A stretch of DNA of 64,000 nt from Larix kaempferi (lineage: Eukaryota > Streptophyta > Pinopsida > Pinales > Pinaceae), in contig BSBM01000320.1 of assembly GCA_027924585.1 (NCBI GenBank), positions 2,051,501 through 2,115,500 of the forward strand, given 5' to 3'. Every line of letters begins with the position of its first letter. The stretch's first letter is position 1. Below the pieces are notes generated by a model that saw only the letters and a program-made list of their open reading frames with translations, was not told the origin of the DNA and did not search any database. Positions 21,775 through 36,362 of the stretch are shown in pieces. A program made the translations under genes and the position numbers.

Positions 21775-23454
21775 GTCGAGTTATTTACTATCACAGATTT
21801 TCTTTTCCTTTAAGATCAACCAATCTACTCTCAGTCTCAGTGAAAACCGAAACCACCCAGTATTTTAAGATTTGTCGCTTCACGGATTGTCGCCAACATA
21901 TAACCGCTTTGGGATAGTAATTATATGGATCGATGCCTTATGGATTTGGTTTAACGAGTGGTATTGTAATTATATGGATCAATGCTTTTGGCAAAGATGT
22001 GTATGGCCACCGTCGGCTAAACAAAATTGAAACTGGACAATACAATAAAAGAAGACCCCGGCCATCATCTAAGGTTCCAATTCCAATCATTCAAGACAAA
22101 CTTTAAATCCAACTCTCACTCTTCACTTTTAACCAAATTTCCTGTGTCATCAATGATTAGAGACCAAGGAATGGAATGTGAATGTGAATGTAGAATCTTT
22201 CTTAGAAGTACCACTAAAGACGAAAGGAGTGTGGAGGATACTTTGCAATGTGAGGGCAAAAAGTTAAAATTTGCTTACATATCTTCTATCAGACTTTGGT
22301 TTTTAAAACTATGTAGGAGGTACAAAATTAAAAGTTAGAAGTTGAAAGAATCTTTGTTCCATCGCTTTAATTATTTAAATTTGTATAATTTTTGGAGATG
22401 TGGTTGTCATAGGATGGGATTTTAGCATTTTTATTTTTATTTTTATAGGAAAATGAAGGCATTCTTGTTGCATACATTTTCGAACCTTATTTTGTCTTTA
22501 GCATTAGGACCTAAGTTTCTAAAGGAAAAATTTAACATTAGAACCTCTTTTCCATTTTTAGGAGTTGTCTTATTAGGAGCATCCTCTTAGTGAAAAACCA
22601 CCTAATTGCCCCTAGAATATCACTTGGGGTCAAAGACCCTAGAGAGAGAACATGTGTCATGGTTGGAGACCTTCTTCATAGTGCTTGAGGCCTATAAGGT
22701 TCATTTTCCTATGCAAATCCCTTATTTTTCCTTCCAACCATGGCCGAGGTCCCTAGACCCATCACAGATGTCAAAAACCAATTGATGGAATCCATATCTC
22801 ATATTCCACTTAGAGGACTCGTGTGTTGCTACATGGGCTCATTCAAGACACTTGAAGTTCATAAGATTCAACAATATTAGGAGGAAATTATTTTCCTTCA
22901 CCAACCATGTTCAATGACCTATGACCCATCCTTACTGGGTAAAGCTCCAAATGGCAGCCATATCCAACCTCCATGCCAGACAACCCCTATAGAGGGTTTG
23001 TTTTGAGGTTCGCAGGTGTTCTTCATGGCCATTGAACCAAAGAAATGGTGTCTACTACCTAAGGCCCAATTGTTTTCCTTTTCTAACTATAGAGTTAGAT
23101 ATATAGAAGGCCTTGATTTAGGGATTGAGCCCTTTGTTTCCCCTCTAGCCATGTTTAGACCTCAAAGACCATTTTCAATGCAAAAATCTCACTCATGGCA
23201 CTTGTCTACCATGGCCTAGACAATGATTCATGGTGTGGTATCGAGACAAATTCTCGTTCACCACGTGTGTTGTGGTTTAATCATGGCGCTTGTATCTCTC
23301 TAGTAGGATAGATATGTTGTTGTGGATCAATACCCAGGCCTTGAGGGTTTTAACTTGGGAAACCCTCTTTCTCGTTTCTGCTGCCTTGCACTTGAATGTG
23401 CAAATTCAAGAGCTGGATATTACAGATCAAAGTGCCATCATTTGGGTTTCCCTT
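21775..23454. other. Upstream flank of the RRM gene, copy 1
   Basis: The 5' flank of the minus-strand RRM gene up to the seam repeats. The first 250 bases hold the 49-bp-spaced direct repeat. Farther out are ORFs of 60 to 100 codons without known motifs (22027..22338 and 23016..23219, both plus). Copy 2 is 45484..47163. No tRNA, rRNA or second gene recognised. Confidence 0.5.
21917..21985 (-). promoter_or_regulatory. Direct repeat in the presumed RRM promoter, copy 1
   Basis: The motif GTAATTATATGGATCRATGC (plus strand) occurs at 21917 and again at 21966, a period of 49 bases. It lies about 145 to 210 bases upstream of the RRM start codon on the minus strand. On that strand it reads GCATYGATCCATATAATTAC. 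I see no canonical TATAAA box closer to the ATG. A role as an upstream element is inferred from position only. Copy 2 has it at 45626..45694. Confidence 0.3.
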
Positions 23455-24130
23455 CGTTCCTCAGAGAATGATGTGCAATCGTTTGGGGGTTTTGAGTTTC
23501 CATTGAATTTGATAAGAACACATTGGAAGCACAGCATTCCTCGGAGATTTATGTGCAATTATTTGGGGATTTTTGGACCCCTTCATTCCTCAGAGAATAG
23601 TGTGCAATTATTTGGGGGGTTTTGTTTTCCAAACAATTTGATGGGAAGACATTGGAAGCACAAACCATTTTTCCTCCGCCCCCTGTATTTCCTAGAACAT
23701 TACGAAGGGAGGCTTGCACATTTAATGATTATGAGTAAACAAAAGGAGTCGAACATCAACTTCTTTAACTAGTTCTGCCTTTGTTTCTACTGGAGCTACT
23801 CGCTTTGGTTCTACTCCTGCAGGAATTGGCTTTCTAACTGTTGCGGGGTCAACTCAATCAGCATCTTAGGGTTATCAGTCTTTACCTAGGTTGGAAACCC
23901 AGTGTTATCCATGGGAGGGCTCCTATATAGGGTTACATTAGGAAAAAGGCATGGTTTTGGACCGAAACGAGACTGGGGAGAATAATGTGAAATTTTTGGG
24001 GGTTTTGGTTTCCAAAGAATTTGACGGGAAGAGAGTGGAAGCAGTACGACGTTCCTCGGAGAATAATGTGCAACTATTTGAGGGTTCTGTGTTTCCAAAT
24101 AATTTGAGAGGAAGAGAGTGGAAGCATGGT
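23455..24130 (+). repeat. Degenerate ~80-bp repeats across the unit seam
   Basis: Five related units: 23455..23534, a truncated one 23535..23582, 23584..23661, then after about 300 bases 23966..24049 and 24050..24129. Translated in the plus frame, units read as variants of SSENNVQLFGGF, then FPNNL, then WKH. A 160-codon ORF (23290..23772) spans the first three. A coding origin is possible but unproven. The same cluster is at 47164..47839. Confidence 0.7.
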
Positions 24131-27100
24131 GAAGGAGCAAGGGCATTAGTGTCGGGTACCTCGAATATAAGCTATGACTAGATTTTTTTCTCTCTTCTCT
24201 TAAATGTGTCTTGTTTAGTTTTTTTACTCCAATGCCATTTTTTTAATTCTTTTATATCTATGACAACTCATGTTGATTCACTTAATATCTTATACAATCA
24301 TATACACGCTCTAAAATACATGTAGTACAATCCATAATTTTAAGTATCGTTTATGACCTGTCATAGTTCATTTTCAGTAGTTTCACATACTGTATATTTG
24401 TATGCACTTTTAGAAAAATCCAACCCTGAATGTGAATGCGGTTCTAACTGAGACCTATTGTGAGTTGGAACAATGGTATTCTTGGGTTTTTTAACCTATG
24501 TCCATTGCAGCTTTTCAACTCTTGCAAATTTAATTTAGAGCTTCTTTTTACCACTTCTCTCATGGGCCTTGGAAAGAAGCGTTTTGGCTCTTTTCAAGAT
24601 CATAGGAGGAGGCCCGAATTGTTTCATAATAAGGATAGTCTCCTAGATCAACGAGGAAAATGTAGGTAGCTTCCATTGTAGTAACAAAGTAGGAGCAGAC
24701 ATAATTGCAATGAGGACAATGATTTCAACAATTGATGTGCTATTTAAGTTGCCGACAAATTCCTCCTTGAGCTTCTTCTGAGGATCGAGGCAGTCACTAG
24801 AGGACTTCATTGAAATATCATGAATATAGAATATTCTTCCACTCCAACGTGGAACATAAGCCATTCTCTATATTTGACGAATACATGTGCTTTGTAATTA
24901 CATTTGTTTTCCTCGTATATGGGTGCCTCTCGGTACATTGAGCCATTTCTTCAAATCCATTCCTCTTAATACTTTTGTATAGTATTGCAAATGGGTTTAT
25001 TTGATTTAGTGATTTGTTGTAGCTCTCATTAGTATTAATTTTTCCAGATGGAATGTTAGATAGGTCAAAACGCGGTTTTCACACACCTGTCACAATGTTA
25101 CCATTTAAAGATGGAAAATCATAATAACTTGAAAACTACAATATCAAATCCTTCTGCCAAAGTTTATGCTAGAGAATTCACACGATACAGATTTAACTAT
25201 TCTTGAAAAGTTATCGCCACAAGCTAAAATATCAAAGAACCTTGCAGATGTGCTAACAATTAGTATTTTCTAGAAGTTACAAATTTCTTTGCTAGTAATA
25301 TCTTGCTTAGCAATTGATTTCTCTCATTCAATTCAACTCTTCTCTGATGGGTTCCCTACTTTAAATATCTATCTCTTCTCCTGCAGGATCTACTTAAACA
25401 GTTGTGGCTGTAGATTTCATCCAAATTTTCATGTGTAGGGTTTACGTATTTCTTTTTTTTTAACATTTCATGCATGGCACTAGGTTTTGAAATCCTCCTT
25501 ATTGTGGACGGTTCGTGAAAATAGAGACCCACAGTGGCTTCAATGTTGGCATAATTTGGTAGGTGGTTTGGCCATTGGACAGTTTATTTTTATTGGTCAT
25601 GGCCGGGACTAATGACCGAATCCTTTTCTACCAACCCAAACATAGATTAATTCTCATACTTATTAGATTACCTATTAACAAGTCCTTCTCATCCCGTCCT
25701 TATCGAAAAAAAGAGTCATTATAATAGATTAATTCTCATACTTATTAGATTGCCTATTAAAAGGTCATTCTCATCCCGGCCTTATCGAAAAAAGAGTCAT
25801 TATAATACTTACCTTCTCGATGAGGTAGTCTGTAGAAGGACTGATTGACCGATATGTTATATATGTTGTCATAAAGTCTTGTCTTTTCTAGCACTAGAGG
25901 CAAATTGGATGGATTCATTGATTAGGAAAGTGACAAGTGAAGTAGTCTTTCCTTTCTGTCTTTGTGCCTTTTGAAAAACAACAATAGGGTATTTCCTCAC
26001 GGGCGATAGCGATGTAATCTTTATTATTCCTGGTGAGTGGTAGTAATGTCGGCTCTCCCGATGAGCAACGTGTTACGGTTTAGTTGACTAACGGTTCTAA
26101 ATAATATTGGGTCACCAGTAAAAATGGATATGTTAATACACAGTAACATCACTTATTCCCAACGCAGGCTTTCTAAAGAATGGTGTGATCTACACCAACT
26201 ACATGCACACTGAATCACATGGACATTGTATGCGCTATGCGTAGTCTTCTATGTAATATTTATTACTCTAGATATATGATGCTTTAATGAATAGAAGGAA
26301 GATTAAAGAGAATCAAGATTTAAAGGAAATACCAAAATGACCTTATGTATTGTGACAACATCTCCACCATACTTACTAGATAGTAAATATCTCGCTACTC
26401 TAGATGCAACAATGATCCACCAATAATTAACAGTCAACAATGATTATGTAATCAATCTTCCAATTGTCAATGATGAATGTTATTCTTGGAGGAATATGAT
26501 ATTTATAGCCCATGTTTGACAATGTTTTCACCGTGATAGAGCTATTTGAGATTTGCGATTTATTTGAGAGAACTAGCATAAATCCCTTCTTCAATTAACT
26601 AGTGCATGCGATTTTTCTTGATAACTATTGTTTAATCTAATGATTGTTACCTTTCTCTTGTTATACAACAATAACAGTATTGATGACACCTTCCATAGGT
26701 TTTGTCAATAGATGGTGTGAAAACCGTAGCATATATTCTTTAGACCGATTCAACAAAGTTGAACATGTGCCTCTGGAGGATCCCGGACTACCTCACATTC
26801 ATGTGTTAGTTAACTCTTCCGGATGAGGGACTGGTCTATCAATCTGGTGCATATTTACCCGTGTTTAAAATTATTTTCGTTAGCATTGTTGAATATGGAA
26901 TTAGTTTCTCATGTGCGTTCCATTTCTTGTTTTCCTTCGCTTTAATAACTTGTGTCGGAATTCTAAACAGCTATTTTCTTGACAAGTTTATTTTAAATCC
27001 AATGATCATTTTCCTTTTGGCTTTTATCCTATGCTTTTTATCATGTAAGTGTTGCAAAACTCTCTGATTTTTCTTGAGTTTTTCAGGCTGTGAGGTTTTC

Positions 27101-29543
27101 ATCCTCAATTTCCTTAATTCAATGAAGTTTTGTTTCTAATATGTAACTCTCGGATACATGTAGACGAATCTCCTTGATCGAGCAATAAAGATGGTGGAAT
27201 CCACTTAAGCTAACTGTCTAACTGAAACCAATAATAAACTAAGTGCGTGCAGTTTCAAAGATAAAATAAATATAGAATGATGGAAGCAAATAACAAGATT
27301 TAACTATTTTCGTTAAGAAATATTTGTGAAGAGGGAGTCTGCTTTACTAGGGAGACTCTCACTCAATCACTCTAAGTTTTCTTTGAAGGTCTCCACCTCC
27401 ACAGCAATGGTTTTTTATAAATATCTCTAAGAATATATGCTTCTTTGCTTGGACTTCATGACCTACACTGTGATTCCATACCAAAAGAAAGTGATACTTC
27501 TCACGCATGCATAAAGCTTTAGATCCTCTAGTTTTTTTAAGAAACACTACACTCACAGCTTGTGGTTCAATCTCAAGTCTTTAAATTTGGCACGCACATA
27601 TTCTTCTCTAACTATGGTAGCTTCATGATGGGTTAAATACTCAATTAATGGATTTTCATTTTCAATCTAATACCACACTCCAAATCTCTCCCCAGTTTTT
27701 CAAAGACTAAATGTTTAACCCTTGATTGGATACAACTGCAACGCTTGCTGTTGGATTAGTGATAAGCTTGCTAGGATTCTTGTGAGTTTTTCATTAAATT
27801 CAATCACTTGGGATACAATTTTCCAAGCTATTTCTAATAGGTTATTTCCTCTCAATTAGCAACATAAATGGATTGGTCATTGGATAAACTTTGGAAACAT
27901 CTCAATCTGTCTATTCAATAATAAATCAACATTTTCACCAAGCTACATATCCAAATCCAAATCCCTAAAGCTAAAGAATCAATGATTTTGAAGTTTAATT
28001 CCATATTATTAGATACTCTTAGAAATGATGATGCATAATTTGAGCACCGCACTAAAAAAAGTGTTCATATGTGACTTGATTATATGGAATACAAATTGGA
28101 CAAGAGCTTCCATTTCCCCTATTTTACTTCTTCCCTCGGTATTCCCCATGCTTTCAAACCTCACCTTGCTACCATACCTACTCATCCTCTTTCTTCTTCT
28201 TCCATTATTCCTTCATCCTCACTTTTTGTATAGTGGTGTCACTATTGTAAGACACATTCCCATTATTCTACACAATGTTGGGTGGTGATTCAACACTAGA
28301 CCACCACTAAAGCCTTATAGGTTTACCAACAATTTGCACAATATTTAAACCAAACTCTACCCTTTAACCCCATATTGACTCTAACAACATCTCTCTTTTG
28401 AACCCTACCTACCCCAATCCCACTCGGATCTTGATGTCTCATGATTACTTTCCAGCTCATCATGAAATATTATTTACCTTTAACTATCACATTATCACAA
28501 CCCTATTTTTTTATAATGGAAAACATGATAATCTTCTCTTCACCACCTTGGTCAACTCTTTCCAGGTTCCAAAAGAAATCCATGTAAACCCTTGTCACCC
28601 TCGTGAGGCTAAAGATGAAGGATCCTAATTTTGGCGAGACAAAAATGTTCCAGTGTTTCTTTTCATGGCATGATTGATTATGAAATTATGAATCTTCATA
28701 GTTTTGATTTAACTATCAGTATACCATATAAACATAAGCGCAGCACCATCTAAAATGCTCCTCCCAATATATATCAATGCTCCATTTCCAAGCTTCCTAA
28801 TGACCTGGCAAGTTTCAAATCTTGCGTGATTCTTTTTTCTGTGTAAATGTTTCCCTTGAACATGGTCTGGAAATATGCTAGAGAGACTTGAATCCTGGTG
28901 GAGGCAATAGCAGTTCCCCACATTCACCTCCTTGCTATCACCAACCACCTCCCTACATTCACTGACCTATCAAGCCACTATTGACGGCTTGTTGTTTTGA
29001 GTGGGTAATGTTCAAGGATAAAACCTAAGTCCATGCTAGGTATTAATGTTGTCACGGGTTGGTAGTTTTACACTACATCTGTTGCTAAGGAATTTTCAAT
29101 GATCATAGTGTATCTGTTTATAGTGACCCTGATAAGTTAATTTTATTACTTCATAACAAATAACCACAAAAGTAGGTCAAGAAGACTAAGGGAGTACATC
29201 CAACATGGGTAAAAAGTCAGAGCACAAGAACAAATCTTAGATCAACAATTTTTTTAGCTAAAAGTTAAATGTCTAGCTAAGGGAATATATAAAATATGGT
29301 GCAAGTACCAGAAGGATGCCAGAAACTAAAATGTGTTGGTGTTGCATCAAAGAGAGGATGTCAAATCCTAGTGGAATTGGTTGCTAAGGATGAGGGAGAG
29401 AGCTATGAATCAATTTCCTCATGGAATTCATCAATGACTATGAAAGCGCCAATGCACTGGGGGATGATATCCTCTCAGGAGTAGTCATGGATGAGAGATA
29501 TGGATTCTCTATCCGGTTGAGATCGAAAGAGTGAGGAAGTCCA

Positions 29544-32500
29544 TGTAATATCCCAACTTTTTGACTAACTATGTTATGATGTTATATTGGGCTACGGCCC
29601 CAGCATATGTGATTTATTATTGGGCATAAGCCGTAGCATGTTTTGATCTATGTTCTCATGAGTTGATATATATTGGGCAGGTACTTTGATTGTTTCATTT
29701 TTTATTATATACTGGGCAGGAAAACCCGAATGGATAAACTTATGTTGTGATTCAGTTACAATTATGATATACTGAGATTTTTATGTTACCTTATACTGTG
29801 CAGAGTATGATTCACATGGATGATTATTTAGTGTGTTGAGCATGGACTCAGAAACACAGGAATGACCTATATACTGGTCCTAAGCCCCGATATATTTAGA
29901 GGATTCTTATTTCATACTGGTCCTAAGCCCCGATGTACGTTGAGTGTTGGGCATAAGCCGTGGAGCACTCCAAGCTTGAAAGAAAATGAATACCGGATCC
30001 AAGGCCACTTAAATATCCTAGATGTGCCTCACAACCACATTCTATCTCCAGTGTTGAGCATAGGCTCTGGAATTACACTAACGTAACGCCCATGTGAGAG
30101 TGTTGAGCTAAAAGGATCTGAAGAGCACTCGGGGTTACTAGATCTCAAGTGTTGAGTCGGGAGGACTCTGAATATCACTTGTGTGTTTTATCACAACTAT
30201 TCGACTTGATTAAATAAATCTTATTATCATCAAATATTGCAGGAACTACCATGTTAAAACGAGGGAATCTGACATGCAAAGGGAGAGACTAGAGGTGCGT
30301 TTACCAGCTTACCGAAACCATGCAAAGAAGTGGACCCTTTCCTTAAAAAGAATGAAAAGAAGCATCATGTGAAACAAAATGCTTAAGGACCACAAAGCTA
30401 AGTATTATTATTTAGGAGTTTCAATATATAATATTGTTATTTATTATATATATACTTATGCATAAGTGGGCTGCCACTTACTAATTATTATTTATTAATA
30501 TTTAGATAGAATTGTAATTTTTATATTATTATTATTATAAAAAAGATTAAAGATCAAAAACACTTTAGTAAAACAAAGTTGAGAAGTCCTAGTTCCAAAA
30601 ATAACTAGCAGTTAAATAAGCAAATACTCTTTTATAATTTAAAATTATTTTGAAGAAACCAGTGAATTCCAACAGTCCTAGTTCAAGATTTGTCCTACTT
30701 AAGGAGGACAGACCCCGAAGTTTGGGGGATCTTTTCTTTTAGTATTATGATGTCAAGACAAACTCTCTGTTCAAAGAAGTGAACCTTCCCACATCAATTT
30801 TCCAGATATGAACCAGCTACATATCTAAGGCCTCTACCTCTCAGTTTGCATGTTAGAACCAGCTTGGGGGGATTCCTACTGAACCAGGAACGGTTGTAGA
30901 ATCATGGTTGGGTGGAACGTGGTAGTCCCAAATTCGTCCATTTCAATATCGATTATCAGGTCAGCTGAGGGTTCAGCAGTTTTTCATTAACTAGTTGGCT
31001 GAGTGTGCAGGTCATTACAAGCAGGAGCAAGCTACAGGAATAAGCAGGTATGAAAATCCTATAAGACCTTCAAACTGATTATTTTCTCTTCTGAATGGTA
31101 TGTTAAACAGTATTGTTCTCTATATCAGATTTTAAATTCAAGATCTGCCCAGAATCCCAAGGCATTGCCTAGCAGGTATAGCCAGCTAGCCTTTGCTAGT
31201 CAAACACAATTTTACACTTATAAAGTTTGGGGATTGTGAAGCATTGTTTTAATTATTAAATCTAAGTTTTTATTTCCTTCTTATCTGTCAATAGATTTTT
31301 GAGTTAAATTGTAGCATGTCCATCTAACTACTAAAATCAATTTTCTTTTAGCATAAATGTTGGTCACTTTATAAAACGATTTAGAAACTAAGATCCCCAA
31401 ACTTAGCAAACATAGTCATTACATAAATCTGGTAGAAACGAGTCTGTAGGGCTTAACCCTAGCATTTTTCTTCCTTTTTGTTTTATTTACATTTTCTTTC
31501 CAAAGCAATTGCTCTCAAACCACGACGACGTTACACAGAAAACAAGACTGATATATATCCACTACCGATCTAAATAGTTCTTTCTTTTTCTTTTTAGAAA
31601 TCATACATCTACCACATTTAAAACGAAGACAGCATATAGGAAAGAGATCGTTACATACTCATACACACTTTTCTTTTCCAATGAAAAACAAGCATCATAC
31701 TTAGCTATCGCTACCAATCATCACCCTAGCACATCGAGGAGATATAGAACTCTTACAAACACACAGAGCCTAGTATTCTATCAAAACAAGAATAAATGCC
31801 AATAAGTATGCAGTACAAATAGACGGTGATTTAAAGTGCTGGAAAGTTACAAACGCAGACGCCTATTGAAAACAGAGGTCAAGGGTCGAATCCCATGGTC
31901 TTCTCATGCCCAAAACTTGTAAGTATTTTTCCTACGGGATTCATTATTTCCAACCAAAAATAAGATGCCGCGTACAGCTCTTGAAACCCTCTCCACACAA
32001 ATTTCCACTCTACCAACACAGATAGTAAGTGAATCGAGACCATCTTACTCAAACCCTACCTACATTACCAAATTAGATGTGCAGAGAACCTCAGTCGATC
32101 TCCTATGTTTCCAACAAGCAACTCATCGTATGCACAGAAATATCATAGCACTATTTCAACTCAGTTAGCAAGCAAATTGAAACCAACACACAAATCCTAG
32201 CTACGTTTGCCAAACTGAAGGCGCCAAAGACATTTTATCATTCAGACATTTGGAACAACAGTTATAAATTTCCCAGAAACTCCATAATTTTAGAATCGAA
32301 CCAGTACAGACTTAGAGTTTTGTACTCACACGGGAAAACGTATAGAAGTAAATACCATTTTGAAAACCGTTACAACCATACATCTCAGATAGGAGTCATG
32401 TCCTCTTTTCCAGAAACAAAATAGCATTTACATTGTTCAGAAATTAGAAATGTTGAGCAACAAAAATAGACCCGGATTCATAATCGATTTTTACATCACA

Positions 32501-33880
32501 GTCCCAACTGTGTATTCAGCTTTAAAGTGCATTGAAACCCACATTTCCCTGGTCTAGCCATTAAGCAACCAACAGACTTCCCGAAGTGATTCAGTAAAGC
32601 CAATGGCTTACGGGAGTCTCTTTCCTAAACCAGGACAAGACGCATACATCCATCATCAGAGGTGCGAGAGGTAGGGAAACGAGTGGGTAAGTTGGACTTA
32701 CCAATACCCTAGCCACGCCTACAGCACCAGAAGCCATCGCAGCTTCCAAACCAAAGCATTTTATCACCTGCCATTACAACACATTTCACTAGTTAGTCAA
32801 CCCTGCGATTTCGAATCAAAAGCAGAAAGGTAAAATCTCAACACAGTGGAGTCTTTTCTTACCTGTTAGAAGTATTACATCCGCGAAATAGTCGAGCTCC
32901 ACGGACGCTAAATGCACTGACCACGAGCATTGCTCGGGTCAGGGCACACACATAGCCACCTTATGAATGAAGTGTAGAACCAGCAAGACTAACAACAAGT
33001 CGCAAACCAGACTGAGGCAAACAAAACCCCAAATGCTACCAAACCATCGATGAGAGTCTGTCAACCACTTCGCATTAAAGGTGCAGTTATTGCCACACTA
33101 ACCCTATCATAGTGGAGGTTTGATTTTTGAACAAAAGCTATAGTGGAGTCGTGAACTCAAACCCACACTTGTTTAATTTACAAAATAATATAGTGGAGTC
33201 ATGGACTCAATTCACCCTTGTTTAAATATACAAAAGACTCATAGTCGTGAACCTCGCCTTGGGAATAATTATATTGTGAACTCCCATGGCATGGGGTACC
33301 CGTTATTAATAGTTTGTCATTCACCCTAGTAACATGAAGCCATTAGTAAAGTATGGGCCAACATCTAGGGGTAGCACGTTCAGGTTAGAAATACCTGCAA
33401 CCACAGAAGTAAGGAATAACATTAGCAATATGCTAAGTAAGTCCGGCAACCACAAATCTTACCCATACCTCTCGGCAACCCTACCGAGGTATGTAATTAC
33501 CTTTCCTGGAGTATTACAGCACCCACCATGAGAACAACATACCATCAACAAAGGAGCTCATCACCTGAAGGTGTCATTAGACATTCACATTCCAGTCCCA
33601 TGATTCTTGAAACATTAAGGAGTGCTATTTCTTCCTTTGCACTAACATGTACAACTGTAATTAAAACATGCCATCATTTTGTTTCCACATCGCTTCCGCA
33701 GTTCTAGAACTCACACATTGAAGAGACCCTGTTATATAAAAGTCTTATGCTTACATTTCTTTATGCAAGTATGGATGTTTTTATTTATGTTAAAATTAAC
33801 TTATGAATCCTTCTCCTTTGAATTAACGATTATTGCAGGCAGGAAAAATTTTAAATTTTTGTTATTTTTGGGACATTACA
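29544..33880. mobile_element. Solo LTR A, copy 2
   Basis: Same insertion as at 5830..10165, with the same TG...CA ends and GTCCA duplications at 29539..29543 and 33881..33885. It shares its breakpoints with the other copies, so it was in the unit before amplification. Confidence 0.8.
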
Positions 33881-36362
33881 GTCCAACTCTCCTAACACTC
33901 AAGGGTGAGAATTTGATAATTCTTGAAGGAACTACTGCGAAGTCCTAGTTTGGGTAGTCGCCCCTGAAATAAATCAATGATGAGGATGGAACTTAATATT
34001 CTCAATTGGCGCGTTTTTTTAGTATTTTTTTATTTTTACCCCTGGGAAGTTTGGCTTTTCAAAACTATCATGTTTTTTTTGTTCGGTGTTTTGTATCTTC
34101 TTTTTTTCTAGGAAGTCGACAAGAAGAATTTTGTTAATAAATAGTTTACATATTTACATTCATATCATATTCCCTTACAAGCTCGACGCTATATTTGATA
34201 TTCAATTTTGACCCTTAGAATAACAAAAAAATGGTGTACCACCTATGATCTGTTACAGTTTTCCATATTTAAACGGGAGTGATTAAAATCTAACTGCTAT
34301 ATGGCCTGATAAACACCGTCTAGATCTCTTTCAATATCTAAGGCAAAAATAGATTAAACTACTATGGTGATGTAGACCGTTGCATTCATGACAACTAAAA
34401 TTGGTTTTTCCATAGAAGGTTTTCATCATCCATGAATTCAAGCCTCTATCACAAATTGATATGAAAGCATAAAACTAAAAGAAGCATGAAAACCAAAACT
34501 TTTATCCCGGGAAGCATAAATTTTCAACCAGAGGAGGCTTGGGCCCATAAATTCCTCTCCATGAATATGTTCTTCATTTTTAAATTCTTTCTCAAGGATA
34601 TATTCCATCATTTTTATTTGGGTAGTGGCATACATTTCAGCATAATCTTGAGCCACTTTATGTGTGTACAAACTTCACCCGTGTCTTTCACCATATTAAA
34701 ATTTTATAAAAATGTGGGAGGACAGAGACAGAGTAAGGGTACAAACTAGAGAAATTAGGTAGACTTATTTTGTGATCCAGAGGGATATCGGTGGCCACCC
34801 ACCTATTCCACTGGCTCAAATCAGCTTCCCATTTTGCCAATTTTCTAGTAATGTTTCTATAGTTTTTCGAGTCCCAAACTTCCGGGGCCGTTTTGAGGCC
34901 CTAAACGATGTTTCTTGGGAAATCTTGGTCCAACGAAGCCCTTCTATTTCATGGCCCACCGCGTAGTCCTCGAATAGATCTTTCCAACGGGTTATCGAGC
35001 GCCCCAAACGGAGATCGTATGCAAAAGTTATGACCCCGGGAAGTTGATTGTTCAACTCACCACCTTGTGGCCTCAAACTTTATGGCGGTTCATCTTCTAG
35101 GGTTAGGTTTTTGGATGCTTGGGATTATCTCCCTCATGGTTATGATAAATAGGCCCTTTCGACCTCTCTTTGTATTCATCTTGACACGAATGAGCACAGC
35201 GGCCACATCTCTCCTCAGAAATAGCTACTACCATTCTAGTTGTTGTATTTACAATCTCTTCTATTTCCGATATTTAATCGAATATGTGTTTCCTGTATCG
35301 CTGTGTTTCTTGCCATATATCTATGTATGTGAATGTATATCTCTGTATATGCTATCTTTTGTTTCGTTCCCACACAAATCCGGATCAGTTTGTCATCCTC
35401 TAAATGAACTAGTTAATTATCACATTATTCTACTTCAATTCCTCTTTCAGGTATTTTGTGGCATTCATGTTTGAAGTCTAAATAACATTGCTTGCCACTT
35501 AGTCCTACACGACAAGGAGGATAACCATATGTCAATTCAACTCAGTCCTACACGATGAGGAGGAAAATCAAAGTTCCACTAAACTCAATGCTACATGATG
35601 AGGAGGGAAATCACAAAGCAGTTACCAATCCCCCCATCTCAGGGAGAGCTTCTCCATCCTCCCTGTCTCGGGGAGAATGTCTCACTGATGCTGCGACATC
35701 AACAATTGTTGTATCACAGTCTGCAGATTGACTCGTGCACATTGTAAATTCCATTCTTGACTTGAACTTGAACACCTTCCTTTCAAATTGTCAAATACTA
35801 TTGGCTCAACACTGAAAATGCTTCGGGTCTCAATCTGCTTCACCCATGTACTTCTTCTGTTAATCCTAATTCTTGTATGCTTGTTTTGAAGCTCTAATGT
35901 GAAAATTCAACAGATTAAAATTGTTTTCATGTTTCCGATGGCCACATGTTCTATGACATAGAAAAATTTTCATTTAGTTTGATGATTTTTTGAATATTTA
36001 GAACCTTATATTTATTTAATAATTCATTTCATTACGGGTGCGTGAAAAACAGAAGCAGTTGGGTTTGAGAAAGTGCCTTGGATGTACCAGACAACCCCAT
36101 CGGTGATCCAGGTAGGCTCCAACATTGCATTCTAAACTTGGGTATGATTTTTATTAGATTCTTGTCAGTAATTTCCAGATTTTTTATCATTGCAATTCTA
36201 AGGGAAGCAATATTTAAGAATTGCTCTTATGCCTTTCAATTTCTCCCAGCTCCCATGGAAAGGTATAACTTGAGCATTATGTAGAGTTTCGGGGATGCCA
36301 ACTAAATTATTTTTCTTCACCTCAATAGAAAAAATCAAGTAGTCAATTTGCATTTTGTAAGT

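Larger units (their letters stand above)
1..23710. repeat. Tandem 23.7-kb unit, copy 1
   Basis: First unit of a head-to-tail array. The sequence starting at base 1 recurs at 23711 and again at 47420, in the same order and orientation throughout, giving periods of 23710 and 23709. The unit holds one RRM gene, two solo LTRs, a CACTA fragment and several minisatellites. The start is arbitrary because the window opens inside the array. Copy 1 has private variants, for example no TATA tetranucleotide near 5014 where copies 2 and 3 have it. Confidence 0.97.

Noticed and set aside
23236-23247. TGGTATCGAGAC, similar to a methionine-tRNA primer-binding site
   Set aside because: It deviates from TGGTATCAGAGC and no LTR end lies immediately upstream.
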